Source of the DNA: Fischerella sp. JS2
GTDB lineage: Bacteria > Cyanobacteriota > Cyanobacteriia > Cyanobacteriales > Nostocaceae
Length of the DNA: 64,000 nucleotides
NCBI RefSeq assembly: GCF_032393985.1
Contig: NZ_CP135918.1
Location: 3,348,001 to 3,412,000 of the forward strand
Direction: 5' to 3'
Shown: positions 49,776 to 58,125 of the stretch, one piece after another
Position numbering within the stretch: position 1 is the stretch's first letter
Layout: each line of letters starts with the position of its first letter
Made by a program: the position numbers and the translations under genes
The notes under the pieces: model-generated
Database searches by the model: none
The model's input: the letters and a program-made list of their open reading frames with translations, nothing else
Told to the model about the DNA's origin: nothing

Positions 49776-50351
49776 TCAAAAAATGTTTGCGACAGATAAG
49801 GCATTGAGGATGAAGTCATAACCAGTCAAAGAAGCAGCAATTTGAGGAGTGAGGAGAGCTAGGAGTTGAGCAACCTTGGTTTGCAGATGCTCCAGGTGAT
49901 CAAATAGCTCCCATTTCAAGTCTTGCTTGAGATATTCCCAAACGCGCTCTATGGGATTCAGTTCAGGAGAATGAGCAGGCTGGAACAAAAGAACAATATT
50001 CTCTGGAATTTGTAAACGTTTAGCTTTATGAAATAAGCCGTTATCAACTTGGAGAATGTTAAGTGATTTGGGATAACAGGCAGCGAACTCGTTCAAAAAT
50101 TGTTGGTAGCATTCGGTATCAACATGAGAAAACTGCCAAAATAAACTTTCCCCAGTAAGTGGTTCAACTGCTCCATATAGCCAGAACGCTTTAAATTGCC
50201 ACTGCCAATCACCAATAGGCTTAACTCCGGGAAGAGTAATTTTACGTCCTTCAATGGTTTTGAGTCCAAATCGACTCTCATCTTGTACAAAATAACGAAT
50301 ATTTTCGTACTGGGGCAAGATAATGGCACTGTATTGAGCAATTAATTGCAA
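49776..50351 (-). CDS. IS630 transposase, catalytic part
   Basis: 191 residues with the DDE residues in YFVQDESRFGL, LQVDNGLFHKAK and HSPELNPIERVWEYLK. It is in the -1 frame relative to the upstream part. Slippage on eight A bases (50364-50371, coding strand AAAAAAAAC) would give the continuous reading ESFKKKLGDDLQLIAQYSA, so this looks like a programmed frameshift rather than decay. Confidence 0.85.
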   Translation of the reverse strand: MQLIAQYSAIILPQYENIRYFVQDESRFGLKTIEGRKITLPGVKPIGDWQWQFKAFWLYGAVEPLTGESLFWQFSHVDTECYQQFLNEFAACYPKSLNILQVDNGLFHKAKRLQIPENIVLLFQPAHSPELNPIERVWEYLKQDLKWELFDHLEHLQTKVAQLLALLTPQIAASLTGYDFILNALSVANIF

Positions 50352-50851
50352 GTCATCACCGAGTTTTTTTTAAAAGACTCTAGTTTTTCTTCGTCCTGTT
50401 TTCGGTTACGCGGACGTGGGACTTTCAGCTTGGCTTTGAGCCTGTAACGTGCCAGATGATGTACAGTTGCGTACTCAGCTTGCACACCCAAGGTTTTTTC
50501 TAACCAATGTTGTATTTGTGTGTACCGTTGAAACCCACCTTCTGGTTGTTCGAGTTGTTTTTTCAAACTCGATACAGCCCAATCTGGTATTGCTCTTTTT
50601 CGACCTGAACTCGTTCCAAATTCAACAACCGCCTCAATTCCTCCTTCTCGATAATCTGCCAACCATCGATGTACTGTAGCTCGATGTTTTCCCAAGATTT
50701 TAGCAATCTCACTTACACTCATTTCTTGCCCTTTAATCAGATATAGGGCTTGTATACGTTCTTTGCTCCGAGACTGTTTTTGATGTCTGAGCAACTTCTC
50801 TAGTTCCTCGACACTATCAACTATCTCGATCTGTGTTACCCCTACCATCAC
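50342..50851 (-). CDS. IS630 transposase, DNA-binding part
   Basis: 169 residues, with helix-turn-helix region MSVSEIAKILGKHRATVHRWL followed by a winged-helix-like stretch typical of IS630/Tc1 transposases. Ends shortly after the slippery A8. Confidence 0.85.
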   Translation of the reverse strand: MMVGVTQIEIVDSVEELEKLLRHQKQSRSKERIQALYLIKGQEMSVSEIAKILGKHRATVHRWLADYREGGIEAVVEFGTSSGRKRAIPDWAVSSLKKQLEQPEGGFQRYTQIQHWLEKTLGVQAEYATVHHLARYRLKAKLKVPRPRNRKQDEEKLESFKKNSVMTCN

Positions 50852-52508
50852 ATACCCTGAATGCTACTTCTGTCTATTTTTACCATCTGTCGCATTCTTT
50901 TTTCAAATTGGTATAAGCCCAATGCGCCAAAATATAAGCAATTAGCGAAAGTACTAACCAGCGATAAACGCCCAAAAGTTTTCCTTGACCGAAGCGGTTT
51001 AACCCAAAACGATGCTTTGCAATTTTAAACCAACCCTCAATTTGCCAGCGACGCTTACCCCACCAGTTAATAGTACTCGCCTTGAGAGGTCTAGTAGATA
51101 GAATAAACATTTTCTCCAACTTGCCATCATCACGTTTGAGATAATACCAAGACACTGTAACAGGAAACTTTAAACCCACGAATCGTACTTGCTGTCCGCG
51201 TTTATGTAAATGTCGTAAAATACGCCCATCGAGTAATTTACGGTCAATCCGTACTCCAACAACGGCGTGATATTTAAGCTTACGTAACCCGTGGAGAAAC
51301 TCAATACTTCCGAAGGCAGTATCTGCTAAAATCATCACCTTAAAATGTTTGGTTAAAGCTTTGGGTAATGACTTGATTAGCTTTAATCCTAACTGTGCGG
51401 GTGAAGTAGTTCCCTTGCCTCTCCAAACACGAAAATTCCAAGGTACTCGCCACTGACCAACGACCAAATACACCACAACCAAATGCAACCCTCGTTTTCC
51501 GTTATAGACACTGATTAAATTCTTAAAAGACTTGAATTTCCCAAATTTTTCCACAGTTGTGAGGTCGATCATCACCTGTAAAAACGGTTTGCGCCCCTTT
51601 GGGCACTCGGACAATATCTCCTGCATGATGCGCGCACGAATTGTGCGAATTACACTCTTGGTTGACCAGTCGTAAATATTGAGAAATCGACTTAAGGCAC
51701 TGGCAGACTTACTTCTACTATGTTCAGGTAAGGGATATCCTTGCGCCTCCAAAAATAACCCCAACATCGCTTCTAGGTTTTGTTGTTGGTATGTAGACGG
51801 CATCAACGACACTAAGGTGTAAACTAACCCTTGGGCGTGGGCAAGAATTGATTTCATTGTTCTTGCTTTTCCATAATGCTATTCACGCCCTTTTTTCTCA
51901 TATTTCGGATCTGATGTGCAAATCCAGGCAGTCTTCCAAGTTGGCGATCACCTGCACCCTTACTTGTTTGCGTAATTTCCTAAATAATACAGTTATATTA
52001 ATTTCTCAGTATCACGTAAGCTCATTTTCGCTTCTGGTGTCACTTTCTTACACCCTCTATTCGTGTATTAGTGGTTTATCCAGAGAGGTGCAAGATATAA
52101 GGAAAATCGTATTTATTTTACTCTTGACCTGCAAGCTGACGCAATCCTTACAGAAAATTGGCAGCACACCACGGTAATTTCCGCAGAAATGTTGTGTCAA
52201 TTTGTAGGTTTAGAGCATGAATTATTACAATTAAATACAGATGAAAAAGATAATTTTCTCAAATTAGAAGTAGTATATAGCAGCTATAACTATCGTTCTG
52301 GTTGGAATGCAGCTTGGGGGCTAATGAAAGATATAGAATTAGTCACTGATAGAGGTTCTGTATATTTATTTAGTACAAATCAACCGGATTTATGGATAGA
52401 AAAATTAAAGGATTTAGAACTAAAAGGAGTAGGCGATCGCACATCTGAAGGTTTTGGACAAGTACAAGTTTGCAATGAATTTCATAGTGTATTTCGGGAG
52501 AAAGCTAA

Positions 52509-52919
52509 ATGAATGAACAATCAGATCCACAAAAACAACTCAAGATTCAAAAGGAAATTCTTCAAGTTGAAGATGATCTAGTTATTTGGATTCAAACTGC
52601 TTTAGATAAAACAAAATATGGCGACTTAGAAGAATCACAATTTCGTAACTTAGTGCGAGTTTCTGACACAACTGAAAGTGCAGAAGTCATTAAAAATTTC
52701 ATCCGCTATCAAGTTGGTAGAGATAAAAAATGGGGTAGAGGCAAAGAATCACTAGCTGAAAAAATTATTGAAGATATTGATGGTAATATCAATAAAAAAG
52801 CTCAAGAAATTGCTAAAACTTGCCAAACCAATTTTCAACCGATTTGGTTAGAGTTAATTCGTCGTTATTTAGGTTATGGCGCGCGTCATTTAAAATATAA
52901 ACGCGACGGTGCAGCATAA
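52509..52919 (+). CDS. Type III small subunit, Csm2/Cas11-like
   Basis: A 136-residue, all-helical, charged protein (QTALDKTKYGDLEESQFRNLV; IRRYLGYGARHLKYKRDGAA). Size, helical character and position right after csx10 with ATGA overlap fit the Cas11-type small subunit that bridges the belly of the type III complex. The C-terminal basic stretch resembles the end of Csm2. Sequence similarity is weak by eye. Confidence 0.65.
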   Translation: MNEQSDPQKQLKIQKEILQVEDDLVIWIQTALDKTKYGDLEESQFRNLVRVSDTTESAEVIKNFIRYQVGRDKKWGRGKESLAEKIIEDIDGNINKKAQEIAKTCQTNFQPIWLELIRRYLGYGARHLKYKRDGAA

Positions 52920-53160
52920 ATAATAATACTGTTTAGAGATAGAAACTATGAGAATAACTCTTATTTATACCTATTGCAAAAGTCTATTTTTTAAAAGACG
53001 AACACCGATGAACACCGATAAACACCGATAAATCATCTGTGTTCCATGAGTGTACCCTGCCTTAAGCCTATGAGCGCATCTACATCTGTGGTCGTAATAA
53101 AAATATATTCTGATTTTTGCAATATATCTTAACTTTTACTGAAAATAATTAACTGAAACT
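52920..53160. other. Intergenic spacer within the cas locus
   Basis: Contains GAACACCGATAAACACCGAT repeats (52999-53030), the ACACAGATG family also found at 44.9, 57.9 and 62.0 kb. It breaks the otherwise overlapping operon, so a second promoter may lie here. Confidence 0.5.
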
Positions 53161-54075
53161 ATGTTCGACACTTTCAAAAATCGCTTGCAAATTACAGGTA
53201 AACTCACCACAATCACCGCATTAAGAATTAGTGCAGGTCGTTCGAGTGAACCAATAGGATCTGATTTACCAGTCATGAAAGATGCTTTGGGTAATCCACT
53301 CATCCCAGGTTCTAGCTTTAAAGGTGCAATGCGATCGCGTCTCGAAAGTTTTCTTCGGGGTATCAACCCAAATTTTGCAGCTAATCCTGCGATCGAAGCA
53401 GAATGGTCAATTACAAACGAACGCCTCAATGGTAAAAATGGTATCAAAGAAAAAGTAGAAGAAGAACTCAAGCAATATCCAGAGAATGAACGCAGCGCTA
53501 AAAGAGATGAACTACTAACAGAAAAGATAATTAACGAAACAGATTTAATTTCTCACCTGTTTGGTTCTCCTTGGATTGCTAGCAAATTCCAAATCCGAGA
53601 TTTAACAGTAGTACCCGATACTTGGTTTGGACAATATCAACAAAGAGATGGTGTTGCAATTGATCGCGATACAGAAACAGCAGCAGATGGAAAACTCTAT
53701 GATTTCCAAGTAGTCCCTGGTGATACGCAATTTAAATTTCAAGCAGTGGTGGAAAATGCAGAAGAATGGGAATTAGGACTATTAATGATCGGCTTGCACC
53801 AATTTGAAACAGAACAAATACCTTTAGGCGGTGGACTTTCTCGTGGTTTGGGTGTGGTTAGACTGGAAATAGACAAAATGGACTGGATTGATGTTGCTAA
53901 CGATGCAGAAAAATTATTGACATACTTACAAGAATTAGTCAGTAATCATACGACAGATAATCTCTCCAGCTATGCAGATGGTAAACAGTTCAAAGATATT
54001 TGGACTCATGCCCTTATTACTTATCTTAGAGAGAATATAGCTAAGCAATCTACCACTATTCAGCCAAATACTTGA
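53161..54075 (+). CDS. Type III RAMP protein, Cas7/Csm3-like (Csx7 type)
   Basis: 304 residues. Csm3-like N terminus with GSDLPVMKDALGNPLIPG then SSFKGAMRSRLESFLRG; Asp35 aligns with the target-RNA-cleaving aspartate of Csm3. A middle insertion of charged helices (about 80-125) is followed by LFGSPWIASKFQIRDL, DGVAIDRDTETAADG and the Gly-rich IPLGGGLSRGLGVV. A backbone subunit likely to cut target RNA at 6-nt steps if the complex is active. No ribosome binding site is obvious before ATG 53161. Confidence 0.85.
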   Translation: MFDTFKNRLQITGKLTTITALRISAGRSSEPIGSDLPVMKDALGNPLIPGSSFKGAMRSRLESFLRGINPNFAANPAIEAEWSITNERLNGKNGIKEKVEEELKQYPENERSAKRDELLTEKIINETDLISHLFGSPWIASKFQIRDLTVVPDTWFGQYQQRDGVAIDRDTETAADGKLYDFQVVPGDTQFKFQAVVENAEEWELGLLMIGLHQFETEQIPLGGGLSRGLGVVRLEIDKMDWIDVANDAEKLLTYLQELVSNHTTDNLSSYADGKQFKDIWTHALITYLRENIAKQSTTIQPNT

Positions 54076-54085
54076 GGAGGTCAAT

Positions 54086-54706
54086 ATGGCTTTCAGTAAC
54101 TACAAAACTATAGGTGAAGTTCTCAAAGCATTTCAGGTTATTTACACAGAAGCTAATTTTGTTGTTGAAACTCCGTTTAATATCCCTGATTATTTCCGGG
54201 AAGACCTAGAAACTATGATGCGAGACGGCGTTGTTGATAATTCCGAGTTCGCTATTTGTGAAAATCTAATTTACCCCGTCCTCAAAGAAGTTTGGAAATG
54301 CTACCGCAGTAAGTTTATTCTTTGGAGTCACCAATCATTAAATTATGATGAGAAATTGTCAGGCTTTCCTGAGTATATTCTTGCGAAAAGATCGCCTTTA
54401 GGAAAAGTAGTTTTTGATAAGCCATATTGCATCTTAGTAGAAGCAAAACAGGATAACTTTGAAGCAGCTTGGGCACAATGTATTGCTGAGATGATCGCAG
54501 CACATAAACTAAATAATGAACTTGTCATAACTATATTTGGGATTGTTTCTAATGGGGGATTATGGCAATTTGGAAAGTTAGAAGCAGAAAGCTTTACTAA
54601 AAATATTACTCCTTGCACTATCTATGATTTAGATAAACTCTTTGCTGTTGTTAATTACATATTTAAGCAGTGTGAATCGCAATTAAATAATCTAGTAGCT
54701 GCTTAA
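54086..54706 (+). CDS. PD-(D/E)XK nuclease-like protein in the cas operon
   Basis: 206 residues. The nuclease-fold signature is visible: Glu59 in a helix (CENLIYPVLKEVW), Pro95-Glu96 in SGFPEYILAKRSP, Glu119-Ala-Lys121 in YCILVEAKQDNF, and Gln131 in AAWAQCIAEM. This matches the PD-(D/E)XK core order. The family is common as a stand-alone hypothetical in cyanobacteria (from memory). It is preceded by a near-perfect ribosome binding site, GAGGAGGT, unlike its neighbours, and starts 10 bp after a RAMP gene. It may be an accessory nuclease or a hitch-hiking gene. Confidence 0.75.
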   Translation: MAFSNYKTIGEVLKAFQVIYTEANFVVETPFNIPDYFREDLETMMRDGVVDNSEFAICENLIYPVLKEVWKCYRSKFILWSHQSLNYDEKLSGFPEYILAKRSPLGKVVFDKPYCILVEAKQDNFEAAWAQCIAEMIAAHKLNNELVITIFGIVSNGGLWQFGKLEAESFTKNITPCTIYDLDKLFAVVNYIFKQCESQLNNLVAA

Positions 54707-54732
54707 GATTTATCCCTTTACTAAGTTTGTTT

Positions 54733-55686
54733 ATGCACAAAAGATTTGTTAATCACTGCACAATTGATATAACTCTAATTCCCGATGGTCCTATTCTGAT
54801 TAAATCTGGCAAAGAAGGGGCTGATCCAACTAAGCCTGATATGGAATTTGTGGAAACATATCATGCAGGAGGACGTTCTATATATTTACCAGGAAGCAGT
54901 TTAAAAGGTGCTATTCGCGCCCATGCAGAACGAATTGTTAGGACGGTAGGTAGAGATAAACGCGATTCTAATAATTTAGATATGCTTTGGGCAAATGATC
55001 CATTAAACGATAAATACGATTATCTCCAAAATAAATCGTCTAGTGAGATTTACAAACTTTCCTCTTTTACAGACCAAATGTTTGGCAATACTTCTATTGC
55101 TAGCCGTGTCAGAATAGAAGATGCTTATCCTGATCAATCCCAACCATTAAAAATAGATGAACGTAATGGCGTAGCAATTGATCGGGTATTTGGTTCAACA
55201 ATTCCTGGAGCATTGTTCAATTATCAAGTTTGTACTGCTGGGAAATTTCGTACCAAAATTCATTTAAAGAATTTTACCTTGGCACAATTAGGTTTAATTG
55301 GTTTAGTATTGCGAGATTTAAATGATGGTTGGTTCGGCTTAGGTTTTGCAAAATCTCGTGGTTTAGGTACTGTAGAGGTGAAGTTAAATCAAGCCGTTGT
55401 GCAATATCCTGGCTGTATTTTGTCAGAAAATAAACAAGAAATCAACGCTCTCGGTAGTGAAAAAAAATGGTCTAATACTTTCCTTTTAGGTGTAGGTGAA
55501 TTTTTAGAACCAGATGAAGCAAAATTATATGCTTTCCCCACAGATGATCATCAAGACACACCAGTTGCAGCCCAAGAAATGGATTTAGGTTTTGGTGTAC
55601 AACTGATTTGGGAAGAAGGAAGAGTTCAAGATTTGTTTGAACGCTCTGTCAAGTCTTGGAGTAAATTACTTGTAGGAGCAAAATGA
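54733..55686 (+). CDS. Type III RAMP protein, Csm3-like
   Basis: 317 residues from ATG 54733; an upstream TTG (54727) would add two. RAMP signature SIYLPGSSLKGAIRAHAERIV, then MFGNTSIASRVRIEDAY and NGVAIDRVFGSTIPGALF, and a Gly-rich FGLGFAKSRGLGTVEV. Closely related in layout to the RAMP at 53161. In place of a clear catalytic loop it has GADPTKPDMEFVETYHAGG, which contains candidate Asp residues. Ends with ATGA overlap into the next gene. Confidence 0.82.
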   Translation: MHKRFVNHCTIDITLIPDGPILIKSGKEGADPTKPDMEFVETYHAGGRSIYLPGSSLKGAIRAHAERIVRTVGRDKRDSNNLDMLWANDPLNDKYDYLQNKSSSEIYKLSSFTDQMFGNTSIASRVRIEDAYPDQSQPLKIDERNGVAIDRVFGSTIPGALFNYQVCTAGKFRTKIHLKNFTLAQLGLIGLVLRDLNDGWFGLGFAKSRGLGTVEVKLNQAVVQYPGCILSENKQEINALGSEKKWSNTFLLGVGEFLEPDEAKLYAFPTDDHQDTPVAAQEMDLGFGVQLIWEEGRVQDLFERSVKSWSKLLVGAK

Positions 55687-56204
55687 AACCTTTTGTTGGT
55701 TATAAAAAACAACCTTTATCAGTCTCAGAACTGCTAGATTTAATCCCAAAATTGATTGTTGAACCTAGTTATTATTTTTTACGCTGGACTCATAAAGTTA
55801 GTGGGATTGTCGAAAAAATACCAACAGAAACAGACTTTCCCATGCTGGAAGGACAAATGTTTAATCATGAGTATGAACTGCGGTGGAAATACAAGCAAAA
55901 AAATACTTATGAAGTACTGTTATTAACCATTAATGAAAATCATCACAATTTTGAGTTAGTGGGTCAAGCTTGGCGAATCGAACCAAGTGATATCAAAAAA
56001 TTTCCATCCAACGCATATCCCGCTTATGGATATCGACCGGAGGAAACTCGTTTTCCTAAAAAGCTGATTTTCCCAAAAGATTTAGATATTCGACTTCAAG
56101 AAGAAAATAACAAAAAGCCAAAGTTAGCTCAACGTTATTTTATTGATGATCAAACTTCAACTGTGCAATTTGTAGCTTTGACTGTAGAACTACCGCAATT
56201 ATGA
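55683..56204 (+). CDS. Csx19-like protein (type III-D accessory)
   Basis: 173 residues, beta-rich, no membrane segment. Position between RAMP genes of a csx10-containing locus, size, and the Trp/Tyr-rich body (YYFLRWTHKVSGIV, YELRWKYKQKNTYEVLL, WRIEPSDIKKF) suggest the all1473/Csx19 family described from III-D loci. Function unknown; I recognise it mainly by context. ATGA overlaps on both sides show tight translational coupling. Confidence 0.55.
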   Translation: MKPFVGYKKQPLSVSELLDLIPKLIVEPSYYFLRWTHKVSGIVEKIPTETDFPMLEGQMFNHEYELRWKYKQKNTYEVLLLTINENHHNFELVGQAWRIEPSDIKKFPSNAYPAYGYRPEETRFPKKLIFPKDLDIRLQEENNKKPKLAQRYFIDDQTSTVQFVALTVELPQL

Positions 56205-57223
56205 CAACAAATCGCCCACAACGTCCTAACCCTGAACTAGCACCAAAACCTTATCAATTCGTCTCTTTTCCTAAAGATCGTCCGAAATTACAACGTCCTG
56301 TGGGACATCATAAATATTTGAGCGATCGCCTACATGGCACTTTGTATCTGAAGCTGAAAGTGCAGACATCTGTTCACGTATCCACCGGCGTAGTTGTTAT
56401 GGGTAGCGATATCGGTAACAACCGTATTCCCTTGATCAAAACCATGATCCAAGGTGTTGACCAAAAGCTTGCAATTGGCGGTAGTTCCCTCAAAGGCTGC
56501 ATCCGGTCTGTATACGAAGCAATTACCAACAGCACTTTAGCAGTAATCACTTCTAAGTATAAATCTCAAATTCCCCGAGAAAGATTACCTTGCCGTAACA
56601 AAGAACAACTTTGTCCCGCCAGTCGTGTATTCGGTGCGTTAGATTGGCAAGGGTTGCTAGATTTCAACGATGCCAAGTGTGAGAAAATGGGTTTTACTGC
56701 TGGCTTTATGCCTTCGCTATATCCTCCCCGTCCAGAACAACGCCAAGCATACTTTGTTCGTGGTCTAGTAGCAGGTCGCAAATTTTACTACCATACAATT
56801 AGGGCAATAGATAAAGGGCAAAATGCCGGAATCCCCGTACAGCAAGCTGCAAGAGAGTATACTTTCACAACTCAGTTGCACTTTAAGAATTTACTACCAG
56901 AAGAGTTAGGAACTTTATTAATTATCTTAGGACAAGACCCCAAATACCCCATTGCTTTGAAAGTGGGAAGTGGTAAATCTATCGGTATGGGGACAATGAC
57001 GATGAGTGTGGAAAAAATCGAACAACCGCAAGACCTCAAGCAACGCTATTCATCATATCAGCTAAGTGAATCTGATGAATTAACAGGAGAAAAACTACAA
57101 AAATTTATACAAAAAAATATTCAAGCTGCTCACTTACACCTGATTCAGAAAACTCAATTAGAAGAACTTACAGCCATACTGCGCTACCCTACCGACCGTG
57201 AACCGCCAGCAGAAATGTATTAA
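56201..57223 (+). CDS. Type III RAMP protein, Csm5-like or TIGR03986-like
   Basis: 340 residues. An N-terminal proline-rich tail (RPQRPNPELAPKPYQF), RAMP strand YLKLKVQTSVHVSTG, signature AIGGSSLKGCIRSVYEAI, a Cys pair (PCRNKEQLCPASRVFGAL) and C-terminal Gly-rich KVGSGKSIGMGTMTM. Probably the crRNA 3'-end capping or terminal backbone subunit. A loop with GSDIGNNRIPLIK precedes the signature. Starts by ATGA overlap with the Csx19-like gene. Confidence 0.75.
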   Translation: MTTNRPQRPNPELAPKPYQFVSFPKDRPKLQRPVGHHKYLSDRLHGTLYLKLKVQTSVHVSTGVVVMGSDIGNNRIPLIKTMIQGVDQKLAIGGSSLKGCIRSVYEAITNSTLAVITSKYKSQIPRERLPCRNKEQLCPASRVFGALDWQGLLDFNDAKCEKMGFTAGFMPSLYPPRPEQRQAYFVRGLVAGRKFYYHTIRAIDKGQNAGIPVQQAAREYTFTTQLHFKNLLPEELGTLLIILGQDPKYPIALKVGSGKSIGMGTMTMSVEKIEQPQDLKQRYSSYQLSESDELTGEKLQKFIQKNIQAAHLHLIQKTQLEELTAILRYPTDREPPAEMY

Positions 57224-57225
57224 TT

Positions 57226-57870
57226 ATGACTTTAGTTGAATTTGATTCCGAATCCCTAACAGATGTAGAATGGGATATTGCCCATGCGATCGCTCAAACT
57301 TTAGTCAAAGCAGATACAGACGTCAACGAATTAGGAAAAGCGATCGCCTATTTGCGTACTATTGTCAAAAAACTAGATGCAACTTCTAGGTTTTTCAAAT
57401 ATCTAAAAACATTAGTGAGTAACGCTAAACAAATCAGTCACAGTAACCGAACTATAGATTACTACCGCAGTATCGAGAAAACTTGTAGTAACTATCTTAA
57501 AACTATCACCGATGCTCAAAAAATCCTGCAAATATTAGGTTGGGTATCTCGCCTAATGCGTTACTACAAAGATGCAGGTGTACCAATAGGAGAAATTGCC
57601 ATTTCTACCCCATCTCTAGAGTCAGCACGTCAAGTAGAAATAGCCAAACTAGTGAAGTCGCAAGACTTTCAAGTTGAGCAAATATTAGAGGCAAAAGTCA
57701 CCAAAATCAATGGTAACAAAGTGACTTATGAGATACTAGGAACAATTAAATTAACTGAGAAAGAACCGAAGAAAGTCAGTGTTCTCCAGAAAGGACAAAC
57801 AGTGAAGGTGAAGATTGTGTCTCTCAAAGAAGATAGCAGTATTAAAAGCGTTAAGTGTGTTGATTCATAA
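57226..57870 (+). CDS. Unrecognised CRISPR-linked protein, helical plus beta domain
   Basis: 214 residues; starts 2 bp after the preceding RAMP stop, so certainly in the operon. Residues 1-145 look wholly alpha-helical and basic (DATSRFFKYLKTLVSNAKQI; TDAQKILQILGWVSRLMRYY). Residues 150-214 look like a small beta barrel (VEQILEAKVTKINGNKVTYE; GQTVKVKIVSL), possibly an OB/S1-like nucleic-acid-binding fold. I do not know the family. It could be a second small subunit or an RNA-binding accessory factor. Confidence 0.7.
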   Translation: MTLVEFDSESLTDVEWDIAHAIAQTLVKADTDVNELGKAIAYLRTIVKKLDATSRFFKYLKTLVSNAKQISHSNRTIDYYRSIEKTCSNYLKTITDAQKILQILGWVSRLMRYYKDAGVPIGEIAISTPSLESARQVEIAKLVKSQDFQVEQILEAKVTKINGNKVTYEILGTIKLTEKEPKKVSVLQKGQTVKVKIVSLKEDSSIKSVKCVDS

Positions 57871-58125
57871 AATGACAAAAATTCAGATTTTGGAGAAATC
57901 GAACACAGATGAACACAGATACACACCGATAAATTATCTGTGTGCATCTGTGTGTATCGGTGTTCGTTATTATATAAACCTGAATTTAAAGTGAAGAATA
58001 CTCAACAGATTACCCAATATTCCCACACAAGTAGAACAAAGCGATCGCCTTCGCCTTCAACCCAACCAAAACTCTGCGTCCCTCCGCGCCAACCTCTGCG
58101 CCCCTTTGCGTTTCAACTTCAACCC
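57871..58125. other. Convergent spacer with a long palindrome
   Basis: 57900-57966 forms a long imperfect hairpin: CGAACACAGATGAACACAG at the left and ATCTGTGTGTATCGGTGTTCG-type sequence at the right. It may terminate both the cas operon and convergent cas6. It is followed by CTGCGTCCCTCCGCG repeats at 58075-58115. Confidence 0.55.

Larger units (their letters stand above)
49769..50913 (-). mobile_element. IS630-family insertion sequence nested in the IS4-like copy
   Basis: 1145 bp. Ends TACCAATTCAAAAAATG and, reversed, TACCAATTTGAAAAAAG, followed by a shared GCGACAGAT. Flanked by TAA on both sides (49766-49768 and 50914-50916). Comparison with the uninterrupted copy 1 proves the insertion site exactly. 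Two overlapping transposase frames, minus strand. Confidence 0.92.
49594..51857 (-). pseudogene. Transposase of IS copy 2, split by IS630
   Basis: The N-terminal 313 or so residues are encoded by 51857-50914 and the last ~58 by 49768-49594; both match copy 1 except for one visible substitution (EKRF to EKMF). The IS630-like insertion lies between the codons for HWAY and LSLATTD. Inactive. Confidence 0.9.
49593..52101 (-). mobile_element. IS4/IS701-like insertion sequence, copy 2, itself interrupted
   Basis: Same element as 27146-28506; ends CTTATATCTTGCATCT and GTGCAAGATATAAG (one mismatch in the right repeat). Target duplication GAAA at 49589-49592 and 52102-52105. Subtracting the inner IS630 (1145 bp) and its 3-bp duplication gives 1361 bp, exactly the length of copy 1. 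Confidence 0.93.
48641..52512 (+). pseudogene. csx10: csx10 (Cas5-like RAMP), broken by an in-frame stop and an IS
   Basis: Csx10 is the signature RAMP of subtype III-D. The N-terminal part (48641-49408, 255 residues; starts MIRIKLEITALSPLAIAA with IPGSVIRGAIASQ) ends at TAA 49406-49408. The same frame continues with NSDNFRLGGATSRGLGKVV, the family's Gly-rich region, so the TAA is a nonsense mutation. At 49592 an IS4/IS701-like element is inserted (GAAA duplicated). Translation resumes in frame at 52106 (NRIYFTLDLQADAIL) and ends at 52512. Removing the IS and one GAAA restores 452 codons. Its end overlaps the Cas11-like start (ATGA). Confidence 0.85.
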
